This document shows, one piece after another, positions 46,563 through 55,188 of a DNA stretch of 64,000 nt; position 1 is the stretch's first letter, and the number at the start of each line of letters is the position of its first letter. Both the position numbers and the translations under genes were made by a program. The DNA lies in the NCBI GenBank assembly GCA_944325665.1, contig CALVAY010000001.1:62001-126000 (forward strand), in the 5' to 3' direction. The notes beneath the pieces were generated by a model that was not told where the DNA came from, made no database searches, and saw nothing but the letters and a program-made list of their open reading frames with translations. This DNA comes from Candidatus Gastranaerophilales bacterium (GTDB lineage Bacteria; Cyanobacteriota; Vampirovibrionia; Gastranaerophilales; Gastranaerophilaceae).

Positions 46563-47951
46563 ATGGATTTTAAAACTCTGTATAATTTTATTAACAAGCT
46601 TACGGCAGTATTTGAAAAGTCTAAGACAAGAAAGGATTTTATCTTAGGCTTAGAGACCGTATTTTTAAAAGTTTTAAAATTGGACAGTCTTAAAATCTAT
46701 ATTTTAGATGAGTTTTCATACTCTCTTAAGGATTTTGAAAAACCTTGGGAAAACTTGGGGGATGATGAAAATAACTCAAAGCTGAAGGAAATTATTAACT
46801 CATTTTTAGCTCAAAAAGAGAGCTATAAAATTTCAGAAAACGTAATATATATACCAATTTATGATGATATTAAAATTCTTGGTCTCCTAAAATTGGTATT
46901 GGATGAAAAAATTACGCCTGAGGATGAATTTTTTGAAATTGCATCTTTAGTCAGAGGGCAAATTTCATACGCTGTATTGAATTTCAAGTTTAGAGAAAAA
47001 ACTCAGCTGAATACGAAGTTTTATCAAACAATCAGAAATATTGCAAAATTAATCGAAACCCAATATGAGCTAAGCTACATTTTACCCGTATTAGGCGAGA
47101 TGATAGACAGTTTTATTTACGAACACTTAATTTATATCTTTATTAAAACTAAAAATAAAAAAGAATATAAACTTGTTTGGCCAAAAAATATTAAAGACGA
47201 AAGAATTTATACTTATTTAGAAGAGCTTAACCCAAAAAGCGGAATAACCCTAAGGAGAGACGGAAAGGTGGGTATTTTCCCTCTTTTAAGCGAGCAAAAG
47301 CTACTTGGTGCGGTTGTTGCTTATAATCCGTTTGATAAATTAAATGAAAATGAAATAAATTATCTTGATGAAATATCAAAACAGGCTTCAATTACAATTG
47401 AGCGTGCAAATGAGTATATGAAGGTTTTAAAAGATGCAACGCTGGATGCCCTTACGGGATTAAACAACCGTCATCAGTTTGCATTAAGGTTAAGAGAAGA
47501 AACAGCGACGGCTAAACGTCAAAATGCTCCACTATGCTGTATTATGACCGATATTGACTTTTTTAAATCGGTTAACGATACATACGGGCACGCTGTCGGA
47601 GACTGTGTCTTAAAAAATGTTGCCAAGACTATTAAAAAAGAACTTCGTGAAAACGACATCCCTTCTCGCTATGGCGGAGAAGAGTTTGCAATTTTACTTC
47701 CTCACACAACGCTTGAAGAGGCGGAGCTTGTAGCAAAAAGGCTCAGAAGTGCGGTTGAGAGAAAAAAAATAAATATTGAAGAATATAATATTGAAGGCAT
47801 AAAGCAAATCGGCGTAACAATATCAATAGGGGTGAGTGCCTATAATAAAGCCGATAAAGAAATTGAAACATTGTATCAAAATGCTGATAAGGCGCTTTAT
47901 GAAGCAAAAGAAAGCGGCAGAAACAGAGTAGTTGTTTACAGGGCTTCTTAG
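46563..47951 (+). CDS. Diguanylate cyclase with GAF-like sensor region
   Basis: A 462-residue protein. Residues ~10-285 look like two GAF-type sensor modules (the segment LRRDGKVGIFPLLSEQKLLGAVVAY is typical). The C-terminal GGDEF domain has DALTGLNNRHQF, MTDIDFFKSVNDTYGHAVGD and GGEEF at 371-375. R362-x-x-D365 lies five residues before it, forming the inhibitory I-site. It should synthesise c-di-GMP with product feedback. AGGAG precedes the ATG. c-di-GMP commonly switches motility and surface life, which suits the flagellar and pilus genes here. Confidence 0.92.
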   Translation: MDFKTLYNFINKLTAVFEKSKTRKDFILGLETVFLKVLKLDSLKIYILDEFSYSLKDFEKPWENLGDDENNSKLKEIINSFLAQKESYKISENVIYIPIYDDIKILGLLKLVLDEKITPEDEFFEIASLVRGQISYAVLNFKFREKTQLNTKFYQTIRNIAKLIETQYELSYILPVLGEMIDSFIYEHLIYIFIKTKNKKEYKLVWPKNIKDERIYTYLEELNPKSGITLRRDGKVGIFPLLSEQKLLGAVVAYNPFDKLNENEINYLDEISKQASITIERANEYMKVLKDATLDALTGLNNRHQFALRLREETATAKRQNAPLCCIMTDIDFFKSVNDTYGHAVGDCVLKNVAKTIKKELRENDIPSRYGGEEFAILLPHTTLEEAELVAKRLRSAVERKKINIEEYNIEGIKQIGVTISIGVSAYNKADKEIETLYQNADKALYEAKESGRNRVVVYRAS

Positions 47952-47993
47952 TTTTTTATTAAGAAATGTTTCAAAAGTTGTCATTTCACATGT

Positions 47994-48018
47994 TGCAAAA
48001 TTACTTTTTGCATATAAT
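47994..48018 (+). promoter_or_regulatory. Possible regulated promoter of the GT35 gene
   Basis: TATAAT at 48013-48018 directly follows an inverted repeat TGCAAAA/TTTTGCA (47994-48000, 48006-48012) placed where a repressor would cover the spacer. No clear -35. The leader to the ATG would be ~110 nt. Confidence 0.4.
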
Positions 48019-48132
48019 GGTATGGCAAAATTATTTAGTACTTTTGGATTATTTTTTTATTTAACAGGAATTAGAAATCTCTTTGTGCTAAGATTTTGTG
48101 TGTATGGTAGTAAGTATTGAAGGAATTTAAAA

Positions 48133-49827
48133 ATGGCTTTACCAAATGTCGCATATTTCTCAATGGAAATAGCATTAGACCAATCATTAGCAACTTATTC
48201 AGGTGGTCTTGGCTTCTTGGCGGGTGCTCACATGCAGTCTGCCGGTTATCTTCAAATGCCTATGGTCGGCGTTACAATGCTTTGGTCATACGGTTATTAT
48301 GACCAACGTATCGACGAAAAAGGCGAAGTTGAAGTAGCATACATCAGAAAGCACTACGACTTTTTAACAGATTTAAACATTTACACAACCGTTAAAGTTT
48401 TCGGTGAAGACGTAAAAGTTAAAGCATACAGAGTTGAAGGCGACTTGTTCGGCTCTTGCCCTGTTTATCTTTTAACAACAGATATTGACGGCAACTCTGA
48501 ATGGGCAAGAAGAATTTCTCACAAACTATACGACGGAGATGAAAAAATCCGTATCGCTCAAGAAACAATTCTTGGTATCGGTGGTGTAAGAATTCTTCAA
48601 GAAGTAGGTTATCCGTTTGACGTAGTTCACATGAACGAAGGACACGCTCTACCTGCCGCATTTGAACTTTTAAGACAATTCAACGGCGATTTAACAGCTG
48701 TTAAGAGAAAAACCGTATTCACAACTCACACTCCTGTTGCCGCAGGTAACGAAGTTCACTGGGTTGATACTTTAATGGAAGGCGGCTTCTTTGCAGGTTG
48801 TCCTCGTGATAAAGCAATTGAACTTGGCGGTGAAAACTTCTCGTTAACTGTTGCTGCTCTTAGAATGTCAAGAGTTGCAAACGCAGTTTCTCAGCTACAC
48901 GGCTTAGTTGCAAACAAAATGTGGGATTGGGTTCAAGGCAGATGTCCTATCCGCGCGATTACAAACGCTGTTAACCAACACTACTGGCAAGATTCAAGAT
49001 TTGCTTCTGCTGAATCTTATCAAGAGTTATTAGACGCTAAAAAAGAAATGAAAAAGGATTTATTCCAATACATTTCAGATACTCAAGGTAAGAGATTTGA
49101 CCCCAACGTTTTAACTATTACCTGGGCAAGAAGATTTGCAGATTACAAACGTGCTTGGTTAATCTTAATGGATAAACCGCGTATTGAAAAACTTTTGAAC
49201 GAAAACAAAGTTCAATTAATCTTTGCAGGTAAATTCCACCCGGATGATACAATGGGTAAAGAAATGTTCAACAAAATCCTAAAAGAATCATACACAATGA
49301 AAAACGTTGTTGTTTTACCGGGTTATGAACTTGCTTTATCTGCAAAACTTAAAAAAGGTTCTGATATTTGGTTAAATACACCTCTAAGACCTTTTGAAGC
49401 TTCAGGTACTTCAGGTATGTCAGCTAACCTAAACGGTGCATTGCACTTCTCAACTTATGATGGTTGGACAGTAGAAGGTACATTCCCGGGAATCAACGGT
49501 TACACAGTTGAGTACCCCGGTCTTGACGATGATATTCCATGGGAAGAAAGACACTGGAAAGATCACCAATGCGTAATGAACACATTGGAAAACGAAATCA
49601 TTCCTACTTACTACAACAATCCTGATGAGTGGGCAAGATTAATGCGTCAAGCTAAAAGAACTGCTGAAGCATACTTCAATTCAGACCGTATGGTTATTGA
49701 ATACTATAACCGTGTATATAAACCAATCGCTCACGGCGGTTCTCAAGCAGGTCTTGAAGAAGAATCTGATGCTAAAATTGCAGAAAATCCAAACCTTGAT
49801 GCTTGGACTTTCTCTAACATAAAGTAA
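48133..49827 (+). CDS. GT35 alpha-glucan phosphorylase homologue lacking the PLP lysine
   Basis: A 564-residue protein aligning with the short bacterial/archaeal GT35 phosphorylases: YFSMEIALDQSLATYSGGLG, VVHMNEGHALPAAFELL, FTTHTPVAAGNEVH, WARRFADYKRAWLI, FAGKFHPDDTMGKEM and DIWLNTPLRPFEASGTSGM. The family motif EASGTSGMK, whose Lys holds PLP, reads EASGTSGMS: codon 430 is TCA. ITNGVHxxTW also reads ITNAVNQHYW. PLP phosphate is the acid catalyst in this family, so phosphorolysis as known is unlikely. Codon use is strongly biased, as in highly expressed genes. It may be a different glycosyltransferase or a structural or regulatory glucan-binding protein. Confidence 0.85.
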   Translation: MALPNVAYFSMEIALDQSLATYSGGLGFLAGAHMQSAGYLQMPMVGVTMLWSYGYYDQRIDEKGEVEVAYIRKHYDFLTDLNIYTTVKVFGEDVKVKAYRVEGDLFGSCPVYLLTTDIDGNSEWARRISHKLYDGDEKIRIAQETILGIGGVRILQEVGYPFDVVHMNEGHALPAAFELLRQFNGDLTAVKRKTVFTTHTPVAAGNEVHWVDTLMEGGFFAGCPRDKAIELGGENFSLTVAALRMSRVANAVSQLHGLVANKMWDWVQGRCPIRAITNAVNQHYWQDSRFASAESYQELLDAKKEMKKDLFQYISDTQGKRFDPNVLTITWARRFADYKRAWLILMDKPRIEKLLNENKVQLIFAGKFHPDDTMGKEMFNKILKESYTMKNVVVLPGYELALSAKLKKGSDIWLNTPLRPFEASGTSGMSANLNGALHFSTYDGWTVEGTFPGINGYTVEYPGLDDDIPWEERHWKDHQCVMNTLENEIIPTYYNNPDEWARLMRQAKRTAEAYFNSDRMVIEYYNRVYKPIAHGGSQAGLEEESDAKIAENPNLDAWTFSNIK

Positions 49828-49843
49828 TGTAGAAACTTTATAT

Positions 49844-49880
49844 AATAGCGAGCAGGGTAAAATATCCTGTTCGCTATTTA
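49844..49880 (+). terminator. Terminator after the GT35 gene
   Basis: 13-bp stem with one G-T wobble (49844-49856 with 49866-49878), followed by TTATTTTTATG. Confidence 0.82.
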
Positions 49881-49926
49881 TTTTTATGATAAAATTTTTT
49901 TATGAAGTAATAATTTGGAGAAAAAA

Positions 49927-51414
49927 ATGGAAGCTACTAATAACAGCACAATTTCCAGTATTCGAGAGAACAGAATACAAAAACTTAACGACTTAACAGA
50001 TAAAGGAATTAATCCTTATCCTTATTCTTTTGATAAAAACATATCAGCAGATGCTCTGCAAAAAAAATATGCAGACCTTGCGGCAGGTGAAGAAACACAA
50101 GATTCATACAACGTTGCGGGTCGTATTATGGCGATTAGAAATACAGGCATGTTTATTGACCTGATGGATGATTCAGGCAAAATTCAAATATTTTCTCACA
50201 AAGAAAATTTGGACCCTGATAAACTTGCGATTGTAAAAATGCTTGATGTTGGCGATATTGTCGGTTTTACAGGTGATATAAGAAGAACGCCAAGGGGCGA
50301 GTTGAGTATTAAAGCTCGTGATGTAAAATTATTGTCAAAATCACTTCTTCCTCTGCCTGAAAAATTCCATGGCTTAACAGACGTTGAAATTCGCTACCGT
50401 CAAAGATATGTTGATATGATTATGAACCCTGAAGTGCGCGATACTTTTAGAAAACGTTCTTTAATCATTCAGAAAATAAGAGAATACTTGTGCAATCAAG
50501 GCTTCCTTGAGGTTGAAACTCCAATGTTGCACGCTCAAGCAGGCGGTGCGTCAGCCAGACCTTTTGAAACTTATCACAATGCTCTTGATATGCCTATGGT
50601 TTTAAGAATTGCACCTGAGTTACACTTAAAAAGACTTCTGGTTGGTGGCGTAAGCGAAAAATTATTCGAAATGAACAGAAACTTCAGAAACGAAGGTATA
50701 GATACACGCCACAACCCCGAATTTACTATGATTGAATTGTATCAAGCATACGTTGATTACAATGATATGATGGTGCTTTTGGAAAATCTTGTTTCAACTG
50801 TTGCACAAGAAGTTTTAGGTACTATGGTTATTGAATACCAAGGCAAGAAAATTGACCTTACACCGCCTTGGGATAGAAAAACCATGATTGGTGCAATAAA
50901 AGAATTTACAAATATTGACTTCAATGAATATTTAACAATTGATGAAGCAAGAAAACAAGCTGAAAGCATTGGTATTCACATTGATGATACCGACAGCTGG
51001 GGCAAAATTTTGGATAAAGTTTTTGAAGAAAGAGTTGAACCTAATTTAGTTCAACCGACTCACATTATCGATTATCCTCGTGATATATCTCCTCTTGCTA
51101 AAGTTCACAGGGATAACCCTCGTCTAACAGAGCGTTTCGAAACTCGTGTGAATGGTTGGGAAATTTCAAATGCATTTTCTGAGCTTACTGACCCAATTGA
51201 CCAGCGTAACCGTTTTGAAGCGCAAGCAAGAGAAAAAGCCATGGGGGACGAAGAAGCTTGCGGTATTGATGAAGATTTTATATGCGCTCTTGAGCATGGT
51301 ATGCCACCGGCAGGCGGTATGGGTATCGGTATAGACAGGCTTGTAATGCTTTTAACCGATTCTCCTTCAATACGTGATGTAATCGCATTCCCTACAATGC
51401 GTCCAAGGGGATAA
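49927..51414 (+). CDS. lysS: Lysyl-tRNA synthetase, class II
   Basis: A 495-residue class II synthetase. The N-terminal OB fold reads VAGRIMAIRNTGMFIDLMD. Motif 2 is FEMNRNFRNEGIDTRHNPEFT; motif 3 is GMPPAGGMGIGIDRLVMLLT. ATG 49927 is chosen because GGAG lies 6 nt upstream. It is monocistronic with a strong terminator. Confidence 0.97.
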   Translation: MEATNNSTISSIRENRIQKLNDLTDKGINPYPYSFDKNISADALQKKYADLAAGEETQDSYNVAGRIMAIRNTGMFIDLMDDSGKIQIFSHKENLDPDKLAIVKMLDVGDIVGFTGDIRRTPRGELSIKARDVKLLSKSLLPLPEKFHGLTDVEIRYRQRYVDMIMNPEVRDTFRKRSLIIQKIREYLCNQGFLEVETPMLHAQAGGASARPFETYHNALDMPMVLRIAPELHLKRLLVGGVSEKLFEMNRNFRNEGIDTRHNPEFTMIELYQAYVDYNDMMVLLENLVSTVAQEVLGTMVIEYQGKKIDLTPPWDRKTMIGAIKEFTNIDFNEYLTIDEARKQAESIGIHIDDTDSWGKILDKVFEERVEPNLVQPTHIIDYPRDISPLAKVHRDNPRLTERFETRVNGWEISNAFSELTDPIDQRNRFEAQAREKAMGDEEACGIDEDFICALEHGMPPAGGMGIGIDRLVMLLTDSPSIRDVIAFPTMRPRG

Positions 51415-51432
51415 ATATTAAGTTATGTTACT

Positions 51433-51469
51433 AATTGCGGTTATGATTTGCCAATAACCGCAATTTTTA
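51433..51469 (+). terminator. lysS terminator
   Basis: Perfect 12-bp stem AATTGCGGTTAT/ATAACCGCAATT with a 9-nt loop, followed by TTTATTATTTT. Confidence 0.85.
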
Positions 51470-51514
51470 TTATTTTATGTTTTTATAACAACAGTAATAA
51501 AGGTTAGGTTTTAA

Positions 51515-52828
51515 ATGGATAAAGTGCAATTAAGTTTGGATGGTTTTCAAAAAAGCTTAAATACTCCAAAAAAACAAAACGGAGTTAAAATGGCACCTGC
51601 TCCTGCTATTGCTCAGCAAGGCGAAGATGTTGTTGATATTAAATCAAACGGCAACAAAAAGAAAAAAGTTGCTTTAGCTGCAACACTTTTGGCACTTGGT
51701 GCAGCGGGCACGGGTATCTATTTTGCCGTTAAAAAGGGCAAGCTAAATATTGATGCCGTAAAAAACTTTTTTGCAAAAAAAGAAATTCCTCAACCTGCTC
51801 CAAAAGAACCTGCTCGCGTACTGGATGAAACAGGTGGTGGAATAAAAGATGCTGCTCAAAGCGCTCTTAAAGACGCAGCTCGCATTGGTGATGAGGCCGC
51901 TGAACAAGCAGCTCAAACTGGCAAAAAAGAAGCTTCATCGCTTCCGCAAGATGCCGGTTTTGCTCTTGGTGCTTTTGGTCTTGGCCTTGTAGCTAAAGGC
52001 TTAAGAGAGGCAAGAGAATCAGAAGATGCTCAAATAGAAGAATTAAAAGACTTGCTTAAACAAAAAGCAGACTTTATTGAAAATGATGAGATACCTTTGA
52101 TAGAACAAGAAGGCTCTCAATATTACGATAATTATTCTCAAGGTATTATTCCTGCAATAGAAAAAATGAAACCCTCGGTTGAATTTGTTGAAAATACAGC
52201 AAAGCAAGTTTGCACGTTGTATGAAAATATTGTATCAGGTGCGCCAAGGGAAAGTATAACAAGAAATTATACTCTTGAAACAAACCCCGATACCGGTGCA
52301 GATGTTTTAACTGTTTTAACACAGGGTAATATACCTTCTGCGGTTGCTGTTTTCGACAAAGACGGCGCTCTAGTTCAACTGGAGATTTATAACTCTTCAA
52401 AACATGAAACTCCTGTCGTGAAATCAAGATTTTTAAGAGACACAATAGGCAAAACTTATATGTCTCACTTGGTTAAATATAATCCTTCCACAGGAAAAGT
52501 TGCAGGAACTTTGACATTTGATGAAAACAATCAGGTAAAATCATACTTGGCAAGAGACAGAGAAGGCAAATTAAGCAAAGTATTCTTTATTGAGCCTAAT
52601 TCTCAAGAGCTTGAGTCCGTTGTAGTTCCAAACCCTGCCGGTACCAAATGTGCAAGAAGATACTACTATGACCAACAAGGCAATGTTTCAAGTGTTGATG
52701 TAAGACCTTCTGCGGACTTGCCTGAAAGAAAATATTATTTCAGAGAAGATGAGCTTGCAGGCTTGGAATTAATGGACAAAAAAGGCTTGAAACCATTGTT
52801 CTATTTGCCTTTAGATTGCGAAGATTAG
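51515..52828 (+). CDS. Lineage-specific single-pass membrane protein with beta-repeat domain
   Basis: A 437-residue protein of unknown family. One membrane helix (VALAATLLALGAAGTGIYFAV, about residues 52-72) is flanked by Lys runs. Next come a Pro/Ala linker, a helical segment and a C-terminal domain (from ~250) of loosely repeated units of the type FDKDGALVQLEIY / FDENNQVKSYLARD / YDQQGNVSSVDV. A similar unit pattern is found in the protein at 57580-58470. The N-terminus MDKVQLSLDGFQKSL weakly resembles the motif of the other orphans. It overlaps the xer gene by 4 bp. Confidence 0.65.
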   Translation: MDKVQLSLDGFQKSLNTPKKQNGVKMAPAPAIAQQGEDVVDIKSNGNKKKKVALAATLLALGAAGTGIYFAVKKGKLNIDAVKNFFAKKEIPQPAPKEPARVLDETGGGIKDAAQSALKDAARIGDEAAEQAAQTGKKEASSLPQDAGFALGAFGLGLVAKGLREARESEDAQIEELKDLLKQKADFIENDEIPLIEQEGSQYYDNYSQGIIPAIEKMKPSVEFVENTAKQVCTLYENIVSGAPRESITRNYTLETNPDTGADVLTVLTQGNIPSAVAVFDKDGALVQLEIYNSSKHETPVVKSRFLRDTIGKTYMSHLVKYNPSTGKVAGTLTFDENNQVKSYLARDREGKLSKVFFIEPNSQELESVVVPNPAGTKCARRYYYDQQGNVSSVDVRPSADLPERKYYFREDELAGLELMDKKGLKPLFYLPLDCED

Positions 52829-53697
52829 TCTTTGTTAATTTTGAAATAGACTTCTTTTAGCCTTGTTTTGCTTATGTGGGTATAAAGCTGCGTGGTTACA
52901 ATGCTCGAGTGTCCTAAAAGCTCCTGAACCACTCTTAAATCAGCACCGCGCTCAAGAAGGTGTGTCGCAAAAGAGTGTCGGATTGTGTGAGGGGATATAT
53001 CCCTGTTTATTTTTTTGCCAAGATTGTGTATAAAGGTGTAAATGTATTGTCTGGTTATTTTTTCACCGTTTTCTTTTATAAAAACGTATTTTTCATTTTT
53101 CTTATTTTTAACGGCAAGGATAATCTCTCTTTCTTTAAAGTAACTTTTAAGAGCCTCTTTTGCTTTTGAGCCGATTGGGATAATTCTTTCTTTTGAACCT
53201 TTGCCCATGGTTCTTACAATTCCTGTTTTTAAATCCGTATTTTTCATCTCAAGATTTGTAAGTTCAGACACCCTTAAGCCTGTTGCATAAAAAACCTCAA
53301 GTAAGGCTCTATGCATTTTATCCAACTTTTGAGATAGCAGCTTTTCTATTTCATTAACGCTTATTACCTTTGGCAATTTTTTGGCAACTTTTGGCGAACT
53401 AAGTGATAAGGCGGGATTTTTACTTAACTGTTCTTGATATGATAAATATCTGAAAAAACCTTTGATTGAGGCTATTTTTCTTACAATACTTGTAGGGCTT
53501 AATCCTTTTTTGGCTAGATTTCTGTTATATTGGCTTAAATTAATTCTTTTAATTTCGCAAGGAGAGTGAATGCCTTCGTTTTCAATATATTCTATAAAAT
53601 CAAAAATATCTCTTAAGTAAGCTTGCACAGTGTTTTTTGACAATGCTTTTTCTACTTCAAGATAATTAAGATAATTTGAAACCAATTCTGAGAACAT
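52825..53697 (-). CDS. xerD: Tyrosine recombinase XerC/XerD
   Basis: A 290-residue tyrosine recombinase. Catalytic residues lie in YATGLRVSEL (Arg), SPHTIRHSFATHLLERGAD (His-x-x-Arg), LGHSSIVTTQLYTHI (His and nucleophile Tyr). The full length without phage-type extensions, next to ftsZ, indicates the chromosome-dimer resolvase. XerC versus XerD is not separable by eye. No Shine-Dalgarno; TAAGAT lies 6 nt before the ATG. Confidence 0.92.
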   Translation of the reverse strand: MFSELVSNYLNYLEVEKALSKNTVQAYLRDIFDFIEYIENEGIHSPCEIKRINLSQYNRNLAKKGLSPTSIVRKIASIKGFFRYLSYQEQLSKNPALSLSSPKVAKKLPKVISVNEIEKLLSQKLDKMHRALLEVFYATGLRVSELTNLEMKNTDLKTGIVRTMGKGSKERIIPIGSKAKEALKSYFKEREIILAVKNKKNEKYVFIKENGEKITRQYIYTFIHNLGKKINRDISPHTIRHSFATHLLERGADLRVVQELLGHSSIVTTQLYTHISKTRLKEVYFKINKD

Positions 53698-53721
53698 AAC
53701 TATATCTTATCATTTGTTCAA

Positions 53722-53757
53722 AAAAAAGACTTCCTGTAAAATAAGGAAGTCTTTTTT
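53722..53757 (-). terminator. ftsZ terminator
   Basis: Perfect 13-bp stem AAAAAAGACTTCC/GGAAGTCTTTTTT with a 10-nt loop, between ftsZ and xerD. Because of the A/T arms it could act on both strands. Confidence 0.88.
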
Positions 53758-53773
53758 GTTTATTTTTTATTTT

Positions 53774-54988
53774 TTATAGTCTGTTTTTAGGGTTTAAAAA
53801 CTCGGGAATATCAAGCAAGCTGCTTGCAGTTGATTCGTGGCTTTGGTGTACTTCGTTTGCAGCTGATGTTGAAGGAGTACTTGCACTGCTGCCAAGTCCT
53901 GCAAATGATAAGCCGCTTGTAGAAGTTGTTGAGCTTGCTGAGCCAAAGAAGTCAGCAGCAGAAAGCTTAAATTCTTCTTTTGAGCTTACTGTGTCGCCAC
54001 CTTTAAGTTCAAAACCTGTTGCGATGATTGTAATCATAATCTCGCCTTGGATTCTATCGTCAATTACAGAACCAAAGATAACTTCAGCATCATCTGAAAC
54101 AGCGTCGTGAATTACGCTTGCAGCTTCATTAACTTCATGAAGAGTCATATCGGGGCCGCCTGTTACGTTCATTATGATGCCTGTTGCACCGTTAATTGAT
54201 GTTTCAAGAAGTTTAGAGTTAATTGCAAGCTTAGCAGCTTCCATTGCTCTGCCTTCGCCTGAAGATTTACCGATACCCATTAATGCTGAGCCTGAAGACT
54301 GCATAATTGTCTTAACGTCGGCAAAGTCAACGTTAATTAAACCGGGAACCGTAATTATATCTGAAATACCTTGAACACCGCATAATAGAACTTCATCAAC
54401 AACGCTAAATGCGTCTCTCATAGTTGTTCTTCTTTCAACTACTTCGATTAATTTATCGTTGGGGATGACAATTAGAGCGTCAACGTTTTCTTTTAATTTT
54501 TCTAAACCTTGAAGAGCTTGTGTCATACGACGTTTGCCTTCAAATTGGAAAGGTTTTGTAACAACGCCGATTGTAAGAGCGCCAAGTTCTTTTGCTATTT
54601 TTGAAACAACGGGAGCAGCACCTGTACCTGTTCCGCCGCCCATACCTGCTGTAACAAAGACCATATCAGAGCCGTCAAGTGCAACAAGTAAATCTTCTCT
54701 TGATTCTTCTGCTGCTTTTTCACCGATTGACGGGTTACCGCCTGCACCAAGACCTGCTGTCAATTTAGCACCAAGTTGAATTTTCTTTGATGCTGCTGAC
54801 ATTTCAAGAACTTGTGCGTCGGTGTTCATTGCCCAAAATTCAACGCCTGATAAACCTGCTTTAATCATCTGGTTAACTGCGTTTCCACCGCCACCGCCAA
54901 CACCGATAACTTTTATATTGGCTTGTGAATTATATCTGTTGTAATCAGATGCTTGTCTGTCATAACTGTCTAATTTGAACTTTTCCAC
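53774..54988 (-). CDS. ftsZ: Cell division protein FtsZ
   Basis: A 404-residue tubulin-like GTPase: [22 protein letters not shown], and the T4 loop [15 protein letters not shown] Ser/Thr-rich linker follows and the C-terminal peptide is [13 protein letters not shown], the site bound by FtsA-, ZipA- or SepF-type partners. The start is GTG, with GGGGG about 10 nt upstream. No ftsA or ftsQ is adjacent, as in cyanobacteria, where ftsA is absent. Confidence 0.97.
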   Translation of the reverse strand: MEKFKLDSYDRQASDYNRYNSQANIKVIGVGGGGGNAVNQMIKAGLSGVEFWAMNTDAQVLEMSAASKKIQLGAKLTAGLGAGGNPSIGEKAAEESREDLLVALDGSDMVFVTAGMGGGTGTGAAPVVSKIAKELGALTIGVVTKPFQFEGKRRMTQALQGLEKLKENVDALIVIPNDKLIEVVERRTTMRDAFSVVDEVLLCGVQGISDIITVPGLINVDFADVKTIMQSSGSALMGIGKSSGEGRAMEAAKLAINSKLLETSINGATGIIMNVTGGPDMTLHEVNEAASVIHDAVSDDAEVIFGSVIDDRIQGEIMITIIATGFELKGGDTVSSKEEFKLSAADFFGSASSTTSTSGLSFAGLGSSASTPSTSAANEVHQSHESTASSLLDIPEFLNPKNRL

Positions 54989-55176
54989 TTAAATGGCCCC
55001 CATTATTTTTCATTAATAATTTTACTATATTTTAAAAGAGTTTATATGTAAAGCACTCCTGCTTAAATTATCAACCAATGTTAAGATAAATTCAAATTTT
55101 TTTGCATAGCGGTATAAATATTGTCTGTTCTTGCTTAATATTTTGCAACAATGCCTTATTTTATTTTTGTTTTATT

Positions 55177-55182
55177 TATAAT
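55177..55182 (+). promoter_or_regulatory. -10 box of a leaderless GDP-fucose synthase gene
   Basis: TATAAT, then six T residues, then ATG at 55189. There is no Shine-Dalgarno. A -35 is not clear in this T-rich stretch. Confidence 0.4.
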
Positions 55183-55188
55183 TTTTTT

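Noticed and set aside
47932-48120. A 62-codon frame between the GGDEF and GT35 genes
   Set aside because: It overlaps the GGDEF end and the putative promoter region, with no start signal.
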